Below, in pieces: positions 8,655 to 17,080 of a DNA stretch of 60,000 nucleotides. A program made the position numbers and the translations under genes. Within the stretch, counting starts at the first letter, position 1, and every line of letters starts with the position of its first letter. The DNA is taken from NCBI RefSeq assembly GCF_000156335.1, contig NZ_DS999215.1:199981-259980 (forward strand), read 5' to 3'. A model generated the notes under the pieces. That model was not told the origin of the DNA. It was given only the letters and a program-made list of their open reading frames with translations, and did no database searches. The DNA is from Roseobacter sp. GAI101. GTDB lineage: Bacteria; Pseudomonadota; Alphaproteobacteria; Rhodobacterales; Rhodobacteraceae.

Positions 8655-9755
8655 TCAGTCGTTCTGCGACGACTGGAGGCGGGCCAGCGCGGACGACAAC
8701 TGCGCGGTCTCGCGCGTTCGATTGATGTCGGGTGGATAGATATCCTCACCATCCGCAATCCCCTCGGCCGCATTTCCAAGCAGTTCGATCGGGCGAATGA
8801 ACGCCAGGACAAAGACCGCCGTAATCATTGCAATGACGCACGCCAAGCCAATCAACGCGAAAATTCCCGCGCTGCGCAGCGAGTCGACGCCAATATTGAA
8901 TTTATCGCCGTCCAGCCGTCCGATCAGCCGCCATCCAAAATTCGGGAGATCTTGATAAACGACCTGGGGCACGAGTGAGGAAAAGTAGCTTTTGCCATCC
9001 GGCCAGACTTCCCGCGTCGCAGCTTCGGCACCAGACCGTGCTGTAAGCAAAATCCGGGTCTCGTCGGGCGCGGGCTGCGTGCCGTTCGTCGCAAGAATGA
9101 CCTCGCCATCAACGCCAGACAGATAAAGCGTGAGCCCCATCATTTCAGCTTGGTCTTTCAGAAAGCTTTGAGCCCACGCGAAATTGACGTGCATGCCGAC
9201 CACGCCAATGACCTGTCCATTTCCATTGCTGACAGGCAAAGCCAAATCGATAAAGCGCAATCCGGCAGGTTCGTCGGACGCCAGGATTTTTGACAAAAGG
9301 ACGGCTTTCTGGACATTTCCTGCATATGGTGCCCTTAGGCCGTTGCGAAACCATGGCCGCTCACTCACATCTTCATTCACCAGAAGGTCATCAGATGCTT
9401 GCAGGACCTTGCCACTTAAATCGGCAAACCCGATCCAGCTGATCCGGGCTGCATCGCCGCGCAACCCATCCATCAGGTCGGTCGTGCTTTGAGCCGGTTT
9501 TCCTGGAATTTCATCAGCCAGGAATCTCAGGTCTGTCCAGTCGTTGTGCAGGGCACGTGCGAAATTCTCGCCGGCCGCATTTGTTCTCACTCTCACCGCA
9601 GCGTCCAGTGCGTCGTCCAGAATATGCGATGACGTTGAATAGGCAAACACCGCCGTCAGCAGGCCCACTGCGACCATACCTACCAATACGAACGCGTAAA
9701 CCGCACGCGACAACGTGAGATTCGGGTATTTGGACAGGCGATCCGGCAAGGTCAC
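8655..9755 (-). CDS. Periplasmic Cache-like sensor with HAMP domain and no output domain
   Basis: 366 aa: membrane helix (about 17-37), a periplasmic sensor of about 250 residues (including ISWIGFADLSGKVLQ and IDLALPVSNGNGQVIGVVG, typical of double-Cache folds), a second helix (about 295-318) and a HAMP segment (RPIELLGNAAEGIADGED). The protein then stops; no GGDEF, EAL, kinase or methyl-accepting part follows. The frame opens with GTG at 9755, but the AAGGAG abuts it. A TTG at 9749 has a proper 5-nt spacing and may be the true start. It converges on the synthase gene with 1 bp between stops. It may relay a signal to a separate c-di-GMP enzyme; this is inference. Confidence 0.72.
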   Translation of the reverse strand: MTLPDRLSKYPNLTLSRAVYAFVLVGMVAVGLLTAVFAYSTSSHILDDALDAAVRVRTNAAGENFARALHNDWTDLRFLADEIPGKPAQSTTDLMDGLRGDAARISWIGFADLSGKVLQASDDLLVNEDVSERPWFRNGLRAPYAGNVQKAVLLSKILASDEPAGLRFIDLALPVSNGNGQVIGVVGMHVNFAWAQSFLKDQAEMMGLTLYLSGVDGEVILATNGTQPAPDETRILLTARSGAEAATREVWPDGKSYFSSLVPQVVYQDLPNFGWRLIGRLDGDKFNIGVDSLRSAGIFALIGLACVIAMITAVFVLAFIRPIELLGNAAEGIADGEDIYPPDINRTRETAQLSSALARLQSSQND

Positions 9756-9760
9756 TCCTT

Positions 9761-10348
9761 TCAGAAGGTATTGATCGATACCCCGGCAAAGATTTCGTCC
9801 GCCTTGAGCCTGTAGCCGAGCCGCAAGCTGACCGGGCTGTCAGACAGCCGTTTTGCCAAAGCGATGGAGGTTTCCGCGTAGTTGTCGCTTTCCCCATGTG
9901 ACAGCTCGACCGACAGGCCGAACCGTGCGTTTGTGCCCTGCGCCAGCACAAACCAGGCGCTTTCGTTCGTATCGAAGTCTGCCAGCAGAAACAGGCTGCC
10001 AAAGTCGGTCGGAATATACCGCTCGGCGACGAGGTTTAGTCCGAGGTCAACAGTGTCTTCAGCATCATCAGCAACGACAAGGCCGACAGACGGGCCAACT
10101 TTGACTGTCGCGACGTCCTGACCGAACGGCAGCTTATAAGTTGCGCTGACCCTATAGGCACGCCCACCATCATAATCGACCGCGCCCGCACCAAACGTCA
10201 AAGGTCCGCGCGCAATGCTCATCGTTGCGTTCGAGGTTGTCTGCGATAGGTCGAACTGAAGAAATGCGCCGTCCGCCCGTGCGGTCTGGCCCACCCAAAT
10301 CGCGGAGCCGCAAAGCAGGCCAGCAGCGAGCAGACGCAATCCGCGCAT
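9761..10348 (-). CDS. Small exported beta-barrel-like protein
   Basis: 195 aa from the ATG at 10348; the frame is open further upstream, so the start is uncertain. A signal peptide (MRGLRLLAAGLLCGSAIWVGQTARA) is followed by alternating-pattern strands rich in Tyr, Gly and Val, ending in Phe, as in small outer-membrane barrels. It is co-transcribed with the sensor (5 bp between its stop and the GTG at 9755) and lies beside the glucan synthase operon. A role as outer-membrane exit for the glucan would fill the gap left by the missing BcsC, but this is only inference. I do not recognise a named family. Confidence 0.6.
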   Translation of the reverse strand: MRGLRLLAAGLLCGSAIWVGQTARADGAFLQFDLSQTTSNATMSIARGPLTFGAGAVDYDGGRAYRVSATYKLPFGQDVATVKVGPSVGLVVADDAEDTVDLGLNLVAERYIPTDFGSLFLLADFDTNESAWFVLAQGTNARFGLSVELSHGESDNYAETSIALAKRLSDSPVSLRLGYRLKADEIFAGVSINTF

Positions 10349-10483
10349 GTCGAGAGCGGAACTTGTTTTCACAGGATACACCGTATTCACGCCCAACCTC
10401 GCAACGTCGTGGTCCCCTAAACGTCTACAGGGCATAGGTCTCGGGTGCAATCATGACATACGCATTTCGTCTGGCCGTGGATT

Positions 10484-10678
10484 TCAAGATGCATGACGCG
10501 TGAACATCGACACTCGGGGCAAACTTTCCCGGCTGACGGTTGCACCGCGTTCAGCCAGCAGATCCTTGACGTCCACTGTGTCGAGCGAGACGCGATGATA
10601 GGCACATATGGCATAGGCCACGGCTTCACGGGGGAAACGATCACCCTTAAGGCGCGACATCGCAGCTGGTATCCTCAT
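10484..10678 (-). pseudogene. IS6-like transposase, N-terminal remnant
   Basis: The minus strand reads LKGDRFPREAVAYAICAYHR and then DVKDLLAERGATVSRES. This is the conserved N-terminal helix-turn-helix region of IS6/IS26-type transposases, which have FKGxRFP and a DVxDLLAERG motif. The similarity stops after VSRES, where the family continues into the DDE catalytic domain, so only about 45 codons remain. Confidence 0.6.
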
Positions 10679-10787
10679 GACAAAACGCTAGACGTACCAA
10701 GGTGCGGCAGCACGTTGGCAATGCCGCGTTCTGCCATATCAATGTTACGCAGGTATGGCAGAAGGTCAGCAATGCGAGGGGACACCA

Positions 10788-11462
10788 ATGTTTGAACGTT
10801 ACGCGATATTCTACACCCCGACCGGACCGCTCGCCGCTTTGGGTGCGCAGTGGCTGGGTTGGGATAACGCAAATGGTGTCGCGGTCGCTCATTTGGAAAT
10901 TGCCGGCCTTGATGTTGAAAAACTTACCGCGATGCCGCGCAAATATGGGCTGCACGGCACCTTGAAGGCCCCTTTCCGACTGGCAGCAACGGTCTCTCAG
11001 ACAGATCTGGAACAGGCCGCAGCAGATTTCGCAGCGCGACATGGCGGTGTTGAACTTCAAAACCTTGAACTTCGCCACGACAACGGTTTCATAGCCCTTC
11101 GGCCCCAGGATAACCCTGCCGCCTTGCAGGATTTTGCAGCCGCGACCGTCAAAGCGTTTGATCCGCTTCGCGCCCCGCTAAGCGATGCTGACATTGCCCG
11201 CCGCCGAAAGGCGCGGTTGACCACCCGCCAGGATCAACAGATGCTGAAGTGGGGCTATCCCTTTATATTTGATGATTTCCATTTTCACCTGACGCTGACC
11301 GGGGGCCTGCCGAAGACAGACGCAGCTACAGTTATCGCTGCGCTGCAACCGCATGTGGACGCCTTGGTGCCCAAACCTTTCTTCATCGATGCCATCACAC
11401 TGATGGGGCAAGATGAAACAGGCATGTTTCACCAGATCAATCGCTACCGCCTGTCCGGTTGA
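10788..11462 (+). CDS. DUF1045 family protein (2H phosphoesterase-like, phosphonate-operon type)
   Basis: 224 aa starting MFERYAIFYTP. Two H-x-[TS]-x motifs characteristic of the 2H phosphoesterase fold are visible: HGTLKAPF near residue 52 and HFHLTLTG near residue 169. Family members often sit in phn operons with the C-P lyase genes and PhnN, and are annotated as putative phosphonate metabolism proteins. No phn neighbour is present here, so the gene is isolated. It may act on a cyclic phosphate intermediate, but the substrate is not established. The longer open frame to 10755 has no better start. Confidence 0.75.
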   Translation: MFERYAIFYTPTGPLAALGAQWLGWDNANGVAVAHLEIAGLDVEKLTAMPRKYGLHGTLKAPFRLAATVSQTDLEQAAADFAARHGGVELQNLELRHDNGFIALRPQDNPAALQDFAAATVKAFDPLRAPLSDADIARRRKARLTTRQDQQMLKWGYPFIFDDFHFHLTLTGGLPKTDAATVIAALQPHVDALVPKPFFIDAITLMGQDETGMFHQINRYRLSG

Positions 11463-11552
11463 CCACGGCGCGGCGCACACGGGCATACAAGCTGAAAACT
11501 TGGAACAGGTATCAAACGTGTTCTTTTTAGCGGGTACTTCCGTTATAGGGGC

Positions 11553-12365
11553 TTAATCATAGGTGTCATATCCGTAGCCGTCCCCAATGTGCCGACATTT
11601 ATTGAACACCACGCCCATCACATTTGTCTGTGCCGCCAATTCGCGCTCGCAAAGATCGATTTCTTTCACGCTGGTCATTTCGGCACCCGCCACCAGCAAA
11701 ACGCAATCGACATGACTTGCAAATGACATCATATCATGGGTAAGCAAAATCGGCGGCGTGTCAAAGATCATCACGTCTGGCGCTAAGCCATCCTCGATCG
11801 CGGCAAGGGCACGCGGCAAATATCGACCCCCGAAAACTTCACCCGCGTCCAACGCCGGATCCTTGCTTGCAGATATCGCTAGGGTCGATCCGATGCGTCG
11901 CGCGCGTGCTGCAAAGTCATGATCCCCGCGCAGACACCCACCCAGATCCATGTCATCCGCGATCCCCAGCATCCTTGCCAGCGATGGCCGCCGCAGATCG
12001 CAATCTAGCAGCACGCTACGCAACTCGGCCTGGCGGCGCAGACTAAGGGCCAAATTCACCGCAACAGTGCTTTTCCCGCAGCCCGCCGTAGGGGATGTGA
12101 TCGCCAGTCTGCGCCACCCGTTTCGCCGCATCTGCTGTAAAACTCTGGTGCGCATCATATCAAAATGGTGCGCTTCCCCGGCCGAGAGGTGACCCACTAT
12201 CCGGCTTTTTGCCAGTGTGGTCGCATCCAGATCGGTCGCAGGCAAATTGCGCCAGGCATCTGCCACCGTATTGATTTCCTGCATGGTTGGTGCGCCTTTA
12301 TGCCCGGCCTCTGGGACCATGTGCACACTGTTTTGATGTCTTTCCAATTGGGCTGTTACTACCAT
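11553..12365 (-). CDS. BY-kinase-type tyrosine kinase domain protein for exopolysaccharide assembly
   Basis: 270 aa, a stand-alone cytosolic partner of a Wzz-like protein. Walker A is SPTAGCGKST (91-100), Walker A' is LLDCDLRRP and Walker B is VMIFDTPPIL. The C-terminus GDGYGYDTYD carries a short tyrosine cluster, the usual autophosphorylation site. The start ATG overlaps the stop of the Wzz-like gene by 7 bp (ATGGTAG), so the two are translated together, as with CapA/CapB pairs. Cycling of tyrosine phosphorylation controls polymer chain length and export. An internal Met at residue 28 is an alternative start. Confidence 0.85.
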   Translation of the reverse strand: MVVTAQLERHQNSVHMVPEAGHKGAPTMQEINTVADAWRNLPATDLDATTLAKSRIVGHLSAGEAHHFDMMRTRVLQQMRRNGWRRLAITSPTAGCGKSTVAVNLALSLRRQAELRSVLLDCDLRRPSLARMLGIADDMDLGGCLRGDHDFAARARRIGSTLAISASKDPALDAGEVFGGRYLPRALAAIEDGLAPDVMIFDTPPILLTHDMMSFASHVDCVLLVAGAEMTSVKEIDLCERELAAQTNVMGVVFNKCRHIGDGYGYDTYD

Positions 12366-13924
12366 TTTGTGCCTTCTTTCCCGCCCGTTGCATCCAACCC
12401 GATCAACGTCCCGAATGACATCGATTTTAGCTTTTCTGCCGCCTGTGTTTGGACCACCCAGAACGCAAACGGCACCGCAACCACAACAACCGCCATAGCC
12501 CCGACCAGATAGACCCTGTGGCGCAGAATTTCCGCGCGGGTCTTCAGGTAAGGCAGTGTTGCAAAAGGCGTGATGCCCAAAGCAGCCGTCAGATCCTCGG
12601 GCCGGCGCATTGCGCGGTTCATGCTCTCCAGCAAAAGGATCACACCAAGGCCCAAGGCTGCACCCACCAAAACTCCCGCGGCGATAAAATTACGACGGTT
12701 GGGCGCGACAGGTTCAAGGGGCACGGTAACCCCTTCGAACACCGTCAGTTTTTGCCCTTGGCGCAATGCCTCGATCATATCGCCGGTTTCGGCGCGGGCC
12801 ATGTTGGCGACTGTTTGATCGTATTGCACCCGTGTGTTGGCCTGCGCGCGCCTGAGGTTACCAAGTGTAATTGCGTTGGCCGTGGTCGCTTCGATTGATC
12901 TTGAAAGATCTGCCAAACCGTCCACGATCCCATCTTTTTGCGCCGTTAGAAACGCAAGCTCCCGCGCCATCTCGAGCTGTTGCAAGGCGAAATCGGTCAA
13001 AGGTTCCAGCGCTTCCGAAGCAGCGCCATCTTGCCCTTCATCTGACCATATGCGTGCGCGCAATGCAGCGGCACGCGCTGCCAGAATGCGCAGCTTTGGA
13101 TTTTCCGGCGACAAGAGCGTGGATTGCGATGCCAGTTCTTCCTCCAGCTGGTCCAACTGCTGTTGTTTTGGCGTTTGAAAGGGACCCGATCCGGCAGCGG
13201 TTTGCAGTTCTTGCCTGCGTTGCAATCTGGCGCGGCGCTCCTGCAAGGCACCAATCTGGCGCTCCATCTGCAAAAGCCTTTCCTGACCCGTCGTTTGCTG
13301 ACTGCGACGAAAATCCAGACTGTCAGGAAGCGCGTTCTTATTCTGCTCCGTGAAATTCAAGATAAGCGCATCCTGCGCGTCCAATTCGGCCCCCAACCGC
13401 GCAACCTTGCGGGTGAAAAAGTCCAAGGTTTTCCCGGCACTTTTGGTTCGCATGTCGACATCTTCACGCAAGATCAGATCGACGATTTCAGTTGTGACCT
13501 TTCCGGCAAGATCGGGGGACTGCGCCTTGAAACCGACCGTCGCAAGGGTCGGCGAGTCGCGCCCACCTTCGATCGTCATGATGATCCGCTCACGCATGTC
13601 ATCAACGATATCCTGGGGATCAGACGGCGTCAGACCCGCTGTGGGGGGATAAACCTGCATCCTTGCCGCCAGATCAAGCAATGTATCGCGCCTTAGAATA
13701 CGTTGCCGGATCAATTCCAACTGCTCTGCGCCCTGGGTCCGGACCGTGGAAGCCGCCAATTCGTCGGAAATCTGCTCTGCCTCCATCAACAGGCGTGCAT
13801 GACCCGCATAAATCGGCGGCGCAAAAAGGATCGCTGCAAGACTGCCGACACCACCGAGGGTCAGGAACTGCGCAAACCAATGAATGCGCCGCAAGAAACG
13901 TTGAAGATAGAATCTGATATCCAT
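12359..13924 (-). CDS. Wzz/GumC-type chain-length determinant (polysaccharide co-polymerase)
   Basis: 521 aa from the ATG at 13924. It has an N-terminal membrane helix (about 14-38), a large periplasmic part with long coiled coils (residues about 160-390, rich in Gln/Arg/Leu) and a second helix near 415-435. A further hydrophobic segment near the C-terminus (VYLVGAMAVVVVAVPFAFWV) is unusual for PCP2 proteins, which normally have two helices. The cytosolic kinase is encoded separately and overlaps its 3' end. It should set polymer length together with the ExoY-initiated, Wza-exported pathway encoded nearby. It is divergent from exoY. Confidence 0.82.
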   Translation of the reverse strand: MDIRFYLQRFLRRIHWFAQFLTLGGVGSLAAILFAPPIYAGHARLLMEAEQISDELAASTVRTQGAEQLELIRQRILRRDTLLDLAARMQVYPPTAGLTPSDPQDIVDDMRERIIMTIEGGRDSPTLATVGFKAQSPDLAGKVTTEIVDLILREDVDMRTKSAGKTLDFFTRKVARLGAELDAQDALILNFTEQNKNALPDSLDFRRSQQTTGQERLLQMERQIGALQERRARLQRRQELQTAAGSGPFQTPKQQQLDQLEEELASQSTLLSPENPKLRILAARAAALRARIWSDEGQDGAASEALEPLTDFALQQLEMARELAFLTAQKDGIVDGLADLSRSIEATTANAITLGNLRRAQANTRVQYDQTVANMARAETGDMIEALRQGQKLTVFEGVTVPLEPVAPNRRNFIAAGVLVGAALGLGVILLLESMNRAMRRPEDLTAALGITPFATLPYLKTRAEILRHRVYLVGAMAVVVVAVPFAFWVVQTQAAEKLKSMSFGTLIGLDATGGKEGTKW

Positions 13925-14096
13925 CCTCAAAAAACCCCTTTGCCAAAGCGGGAAAGGTATCGCGTTAAGACATTGTCAGGCGTGGCGACACGGATCATGG
14001 CGGGACCTTCATTTTGGTTAACGCATGTGCAAAGGCGGAGAGTTTCCAGGACGAAACTGCGGATAGGGTTCAATGCCCTATCTGTGCGTACTGTCC

Positions 14097-14112
14097 TTAA
14101 CCGAGTGTTAAT
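14097..14112. promoter_or_regulatory. Candidate CtrA box
   Basis: TTAACCGAGTGTTAAT matches the CtrA consensus TTAAC-N6-TTAAC at 9 of 10 fixed positions. It lies in the 372-bp divergent promoter region between the Wzz-like gene (173 bp from its start) and exoY. Confidence 0.5.
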
Positions 14113-14216
14113 TTAGAAACAGGTCTTGCTGAAACGCGCTAAAATCCGGCCAATCGTTTCCATTTCACCAGGGTTTTACAGGAATTTCGAATGAATGCAG
14201 CCGCGGGGATGATCCT

Positions 14217-14232
14217 TTAACCCCTTGGTAAC
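14217..14232. promoter_or_regulatory. Second candidate CtrA box upstream of exoY
   Basis: TTAACCCCTTGGTAAC matches TTAAC-N6-TTAAC at 9 of 10 fixed positions. It lies 65 bp before the exoY ATG, near where a promoter would be expected. Confidence 0.45.
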
Positions 14233-14296
14233 CCTATCGCTCTAGCACTTAGGCATTGGTTAATCCGACAGTTCTGCGAAAGAGAAATGGCATCTG

Positions 14297-15007
14297 ATGA
14301 GTTTTCATTATTTCGATCCGCCCTCGACCGACCGGACGGTTTCACGTGCCGTAACCACTGTGGCCCCCTCTGCCACGACACCGCCGCAATCCTTGGCCAG
14401 AACGCCCTACCGAAATGGGGGAAAAAGACTTCTGGACCTTGCCTTGTGTATCTTGTCCCTGCCCTTCGTCGTCCCGCTGGTGGCCGTCCTCGCTCTGGTT
14501 GTCACGCTGACCGGTCACAGCCCCTTCTATGCACAAAACCGCGTGGGCCAGCCCGGGCGGATCTTCAAGATGTGGAAATTGAGGTCGATGATCCATAACA
14601 GCGATCTGCTACTCAAGGCGCATCTGGATGAAAATCCTTCTGCGCGGGCCGAATGGCAGCGCGCGCAAAAGCTGAAAAGCGACCCGCGCATCACCGCTTT
14701 CGGGTTACTGCTGCGCCGCACCTCACTGGACGAACTGCCGCAGATCTGGAACGTCCTGCGCGGAGAGATGAGCCTGGTCGGACCCCGCCCGATGCTGATC
14801 AGCCAGGAACCGCTGTACCCCGGCCGGGATTATTACGACATGAGGCCCGGGCTCAGCGGCAACTGGCAGGTGTCGGCGCGCAACGCCTCCTCGTTCAAGG
14901 ATCGCGCGCTGTACGATGCGGCCTATAACGAAAAAATGTCCTTCGCCGAAGACCTGCGAATCCTGAAAGACACCTTTGGCGTGGTCCTGCGCGCAAAAGG
15001 TCAGTGA
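14297..15007 (+). CDS. exoY: ExoY/WcaJ-type undecaprenyl-phosphate sugar-1-phosphate transferase
   Basis: 236 aa. One hydrophobic segment (about 40-72, KRLLDLALCILSLPFVVPLV) inserts as a membrane hairpin. The catalytic domain carries the bacterial sugar transferase signatures WKLRSM, RRTSLDELPQIWNVLRGEMSLVGPRP and RPGLSGNWQVSARN. It loads the first sugar phosphate (galactose or glucose in ExoY relatives) onto undecaprenyl phosphate at the inner membrane, starting each repeat unit. A GT2 gene follows immediately. Promoter-region CtrA-like boxes suggest cell-cycle control. Confidence 0.88.
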   Translation: MSFHYFDPPSTDRTVSRAVTTVAPSATTPPQSLARTPYRNGGKRLLDLALCILSLPFVVPLVAVLALVVTLTGHSPFYAQNRVGQPGRIFKMWKLRSMIHNSDLLLKAHLDENPSARAEWQRAQKLKSDPRITAFGLLLRRTSLDELPQIWNVLRGEMSLVGPRPMLISQEPLYPGRDYYDMRPGLSGNWQVSARNASSFKDRALYDAAYNEKMSFAEDLRILKDTFGVVLRAKGQ

Positions 15008-15020
15008 TCCGGCCGGCGCT

Positions 15021-15995
15021 TTGGAAACCATTGATGCAAAACCGCACGGTCAGACTGCCGACCTGACTGTCATCATCATCAGCTATAATACTAGACGGAT
15101 GACCCTGAGGGCGATCGAGACGCTTTTTGCCAACACCCATGACACCCGATTTGACTGTGCTGTTCTCGACAATGCCTCGACTGACGGATCAGCACGGGCC
15201 ATCGCCGCAGCGTTCCCGCAGATCAAACTGATCGCGTCGGGTGAAAATCTGGGCTTTGCCCGCGCGAATAACCATGTCGCGGCGCAATGTACCTCGCCCT
15301 ATATCCTGCTGCTCAACCCTGACACTGAAACCCAGGCTGGGGCTGTTGACGCGCTGATGCGCTTTGCCGAGGCCCAGCCGCAGGCCGGCATCTGGGGCGG
15401 GCGCACTGTTTTTGCCGACGGGTCGCTGAACATCGCGTCCTGCTGGGCGGCACCGTCCCTGCGCAGTCTGTTCTTCCGCACCTTCGGGCTTAGCACACTT
15501 TTCCCACGCTCGGCCTTCATCAATGCTGAAACCTATGGCAGTTGGCCCCGCGACACCGCGCGCCAGGTCGATATCGTGGTCGGATGTTTCTTGCTGATCC
15601 GACGCAATCTTTGGGAAACGCTCAACGGCTTTCGACCAGAATATTACATGTATGGCGAAGATGCGGACCTGTGCCTTCGGGCCCGCAGTTTGGGATATCG
15701 CCCGATGATCACCCCTGACGCACAGATTGTGCATCATGTCGGGGCGTCTACACCGCGGAATGTGGAAAAAGCCCTGCTTGTCATGAAGGCCCGCGCGTCC
15801 CTGATTCAGGATCACTGGCCGCGCTGGAAAATTGGCTTTGGGATTTCCCTGATGTGGCTCTGGTCTGCGCTGCGCTTCGGAGCCACCCGGCCTTTTGCGG
15901 CATCATCCCATCCGCGGCTGCGCGCCAGCGCCGACAGATGGCAGACGATATGGACCAGACGACGCGCATGGCTGTCGGGCTATGATCAGGCGTAG
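15021..15995 (+). CDS. Glycosyltransferase family 2 (WcaA/rhamnosyltransferase-like)
   Basis: GT-A fold: N-terminal TVIIISYNTRRMTL, FDCAVLDNASTDGSA and a DxD-type LLLNPDTE, then GEDADLCLRARSLG as the acceptor-side acidic motif. The enzyme should extend the lipid-linked oligosaccharide begun by ExoY. The start is uncertain: TTG at 15021 gives 324 aa and follows the exoY stop by 13 bp, while TTG at 14976 would overlap exoY by 32 bp and give 339 aa. Neither has a good Shine-Dalgarno. Its 3' end overlaps the convergent NodZ-like gene by 10 bp. Confidence 0.85.
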   Translation: METIDAKPHGQTADLTVIIISYNTRRMTLRAIETLFANTHDTRFDCAVLDNASTDGSARAIAAAFPQIKLIASGENLGFARANNHVAAQCTSPYILLLNPDTETQAGAVDALMRFAEAQPQAGIWGGRTVFADGSLNIASCWAAPSLRSLFFRTFGLSTLFPRSAFINAETYGSWPRDTARQVDIVVGCFLLIRRNLWETLNGFRPEYYMYGEDADLCLRARSLGYRPMITPDAQIVHHVGASTPRNVEKALLVMKARASLIQDHWPRWKIGFGISLMWLWSALRFGATRPFAASSHPRLRASADRWQTIWTRRRAWLSGYDQA

Positions 15996-16951
15996 TTCTG
16001 GATCCACCGCTTTGCCACGACAATCGGGGAAAGCCGGTCCACATCGTCCAGTTGCGCTGCCCCCATCCGCCCCAGATAGGAAGACGTGACGGAGAACGTC
16101 GAATGGCGCGAGTAGATCAGGTGATCGCAGCGCGCCAACTGCCACATATCGATCAAGGCGTTCTCTGCCTCATGCAGTTTTTCGATCTCCGATGTGGGCC
16201 AATGCAGCCGGCCGCCATCAGGTGCCAAGTATTTGGGGATATGGTGGATATTGGCAAATTCCGCCTGCATCTGCGCCTGCACCTGCGCGCTGTCCGTCGC
16301 CAGAAAGATCGGCGCGCCGGGCATCAGGCGCAAGCGCTTGTGCAAACTGGCCCGCACCCGGTGCAGCGGAATTTTCCGGTCTGTGTAACGGATGTGCACC
16401 CCGATGCTGGGTGTGCCCAACTTTGCGCTTAGCCCGTCAACGGCTGACAGAACGCGGTCATTGGGCGTAAAATATCGTTGAAGATACTCCGACATCACAT
16501 CGGCTTCGCTTTTTCCGGAAAACCGTGGATCGCGGTGCAGATGCCCGGCCAACCTGCCAAACTTTGGCAGATAGGACCAGAAAACAGCAATGTCTTCGGG
16601 GGCGTCGAGCCGCGTCAGATCCGTGCACAACCGTCGATAGCCTGTCGGTTTTGAATGGCTGTCGGGCAGAAACCTGTCAATCATCTGCTGCGGGGTACGC
16701 CCCAAATGCCCCGTCCAGATCGCCGGTGACACCGGCACGCGCACGCCATCAAACGCGGCGCACTCCCGGGCAATCGGGGACTTGAACAACAGCGGATAGG
16801 CATTTTCACCGATCGGTGCATAGCTTCCATCGCGCCAGTCGATCACCGGATCGCGCCCGGTCAGGTCCGCATATACAAGCCCGCAAACAGCCGACAGAAT
16901 CCGATTACCCAAGCCTCCCTTCCCTTTGATCAAAAGCACGCGGGAAGACAT
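15986..16951 (-). CDS. NodZ-like fucosyltransferase (GT-B, GT23-type)
   Basis: 321 aa. The N-terminus VLLIKGKGGLGNRILSAVCGL is the glycine-rich acceptor-side motif of NodZ/FUT8-like enzymes. GVHIRYTDRK is the H-x-R-x-x-D GDP-fucose-binding motif, followed by IFLATDSAQV and by YSRHSTFSVTSSYLG near the C-terminus. NodZ adds alpha-1,6-fucose to chitin-type oligosaccharides. Here the surrounding genes point to fucosylation of an exopolysaccharide repeat. Only the fold and the donor are reasonably supported; the acceptor is not. It is divergent from the Wza-like gene, with a CtrA-like box between them. Confidence 0.75.
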   Translation of the reverse strand: MSSRVLLIKGKGGLGNRILSAVCGLVYADLTGRDPVIDWRDGSYAPIGENAYPLLFKSPIARECAAFDGVRVPVSPAIWTGHLGRTPQQMIDRFLPDSHSKPTGYRRLCTDLTRLDAPEDIAVFWSYLPKFGRLAGHLHRDPRFSGKSEADVMSEYLQRYFTPNDRVLSAVDGLSAKLGTPSIGVHIRYTDRKIPLHRVRASLHKRLRLMPGAPIFLATDSAQVQAQMQAEFANIHHIPKYLAPDGGRLHWPTSEIEKLHEAENALIDMWQLARCDHLIYSRHSTFSVTSSYLGRMGAAQLDDVDRLSPIVVAKRWIQNYA

Positions 16952-17011
16952 GTCGGGATACAGCCCTTGAGGATAGGAAATACTATGTATCTACAAGATC
17001 ATGGACACAGA

Positions 17012-17027
17012 TTAACAATCCATTAAC
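17012..17027. promoter_or_regulatory. Candidate CtrA box, perfect match
   Basis: TTAACAATCCATTAAC fits TTAAC-N6-TTAAC at all ten fixed positions. It lies between divergent genes: 61 bp from the start of the NodZ-like gene and 54 bp from the ATG of the Wza-like gene. Confidence 0.6.
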
Positions 17028-17080
17028 CCTTGTCCCCGCAAAGTGGGTTTCAGAAAAATGATACTTCTGAAGGGAAAAGC

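Noticed and set aside
10417..10644. A minus-strand frame with CPEC and CHDC, looking like a zinc ribbon
   Set aside because: It overlaps the IS6-like remnant in another frame and the start of the barrel gene, and has no partner or ribosome site. Two Cys pairs alone are weak support.
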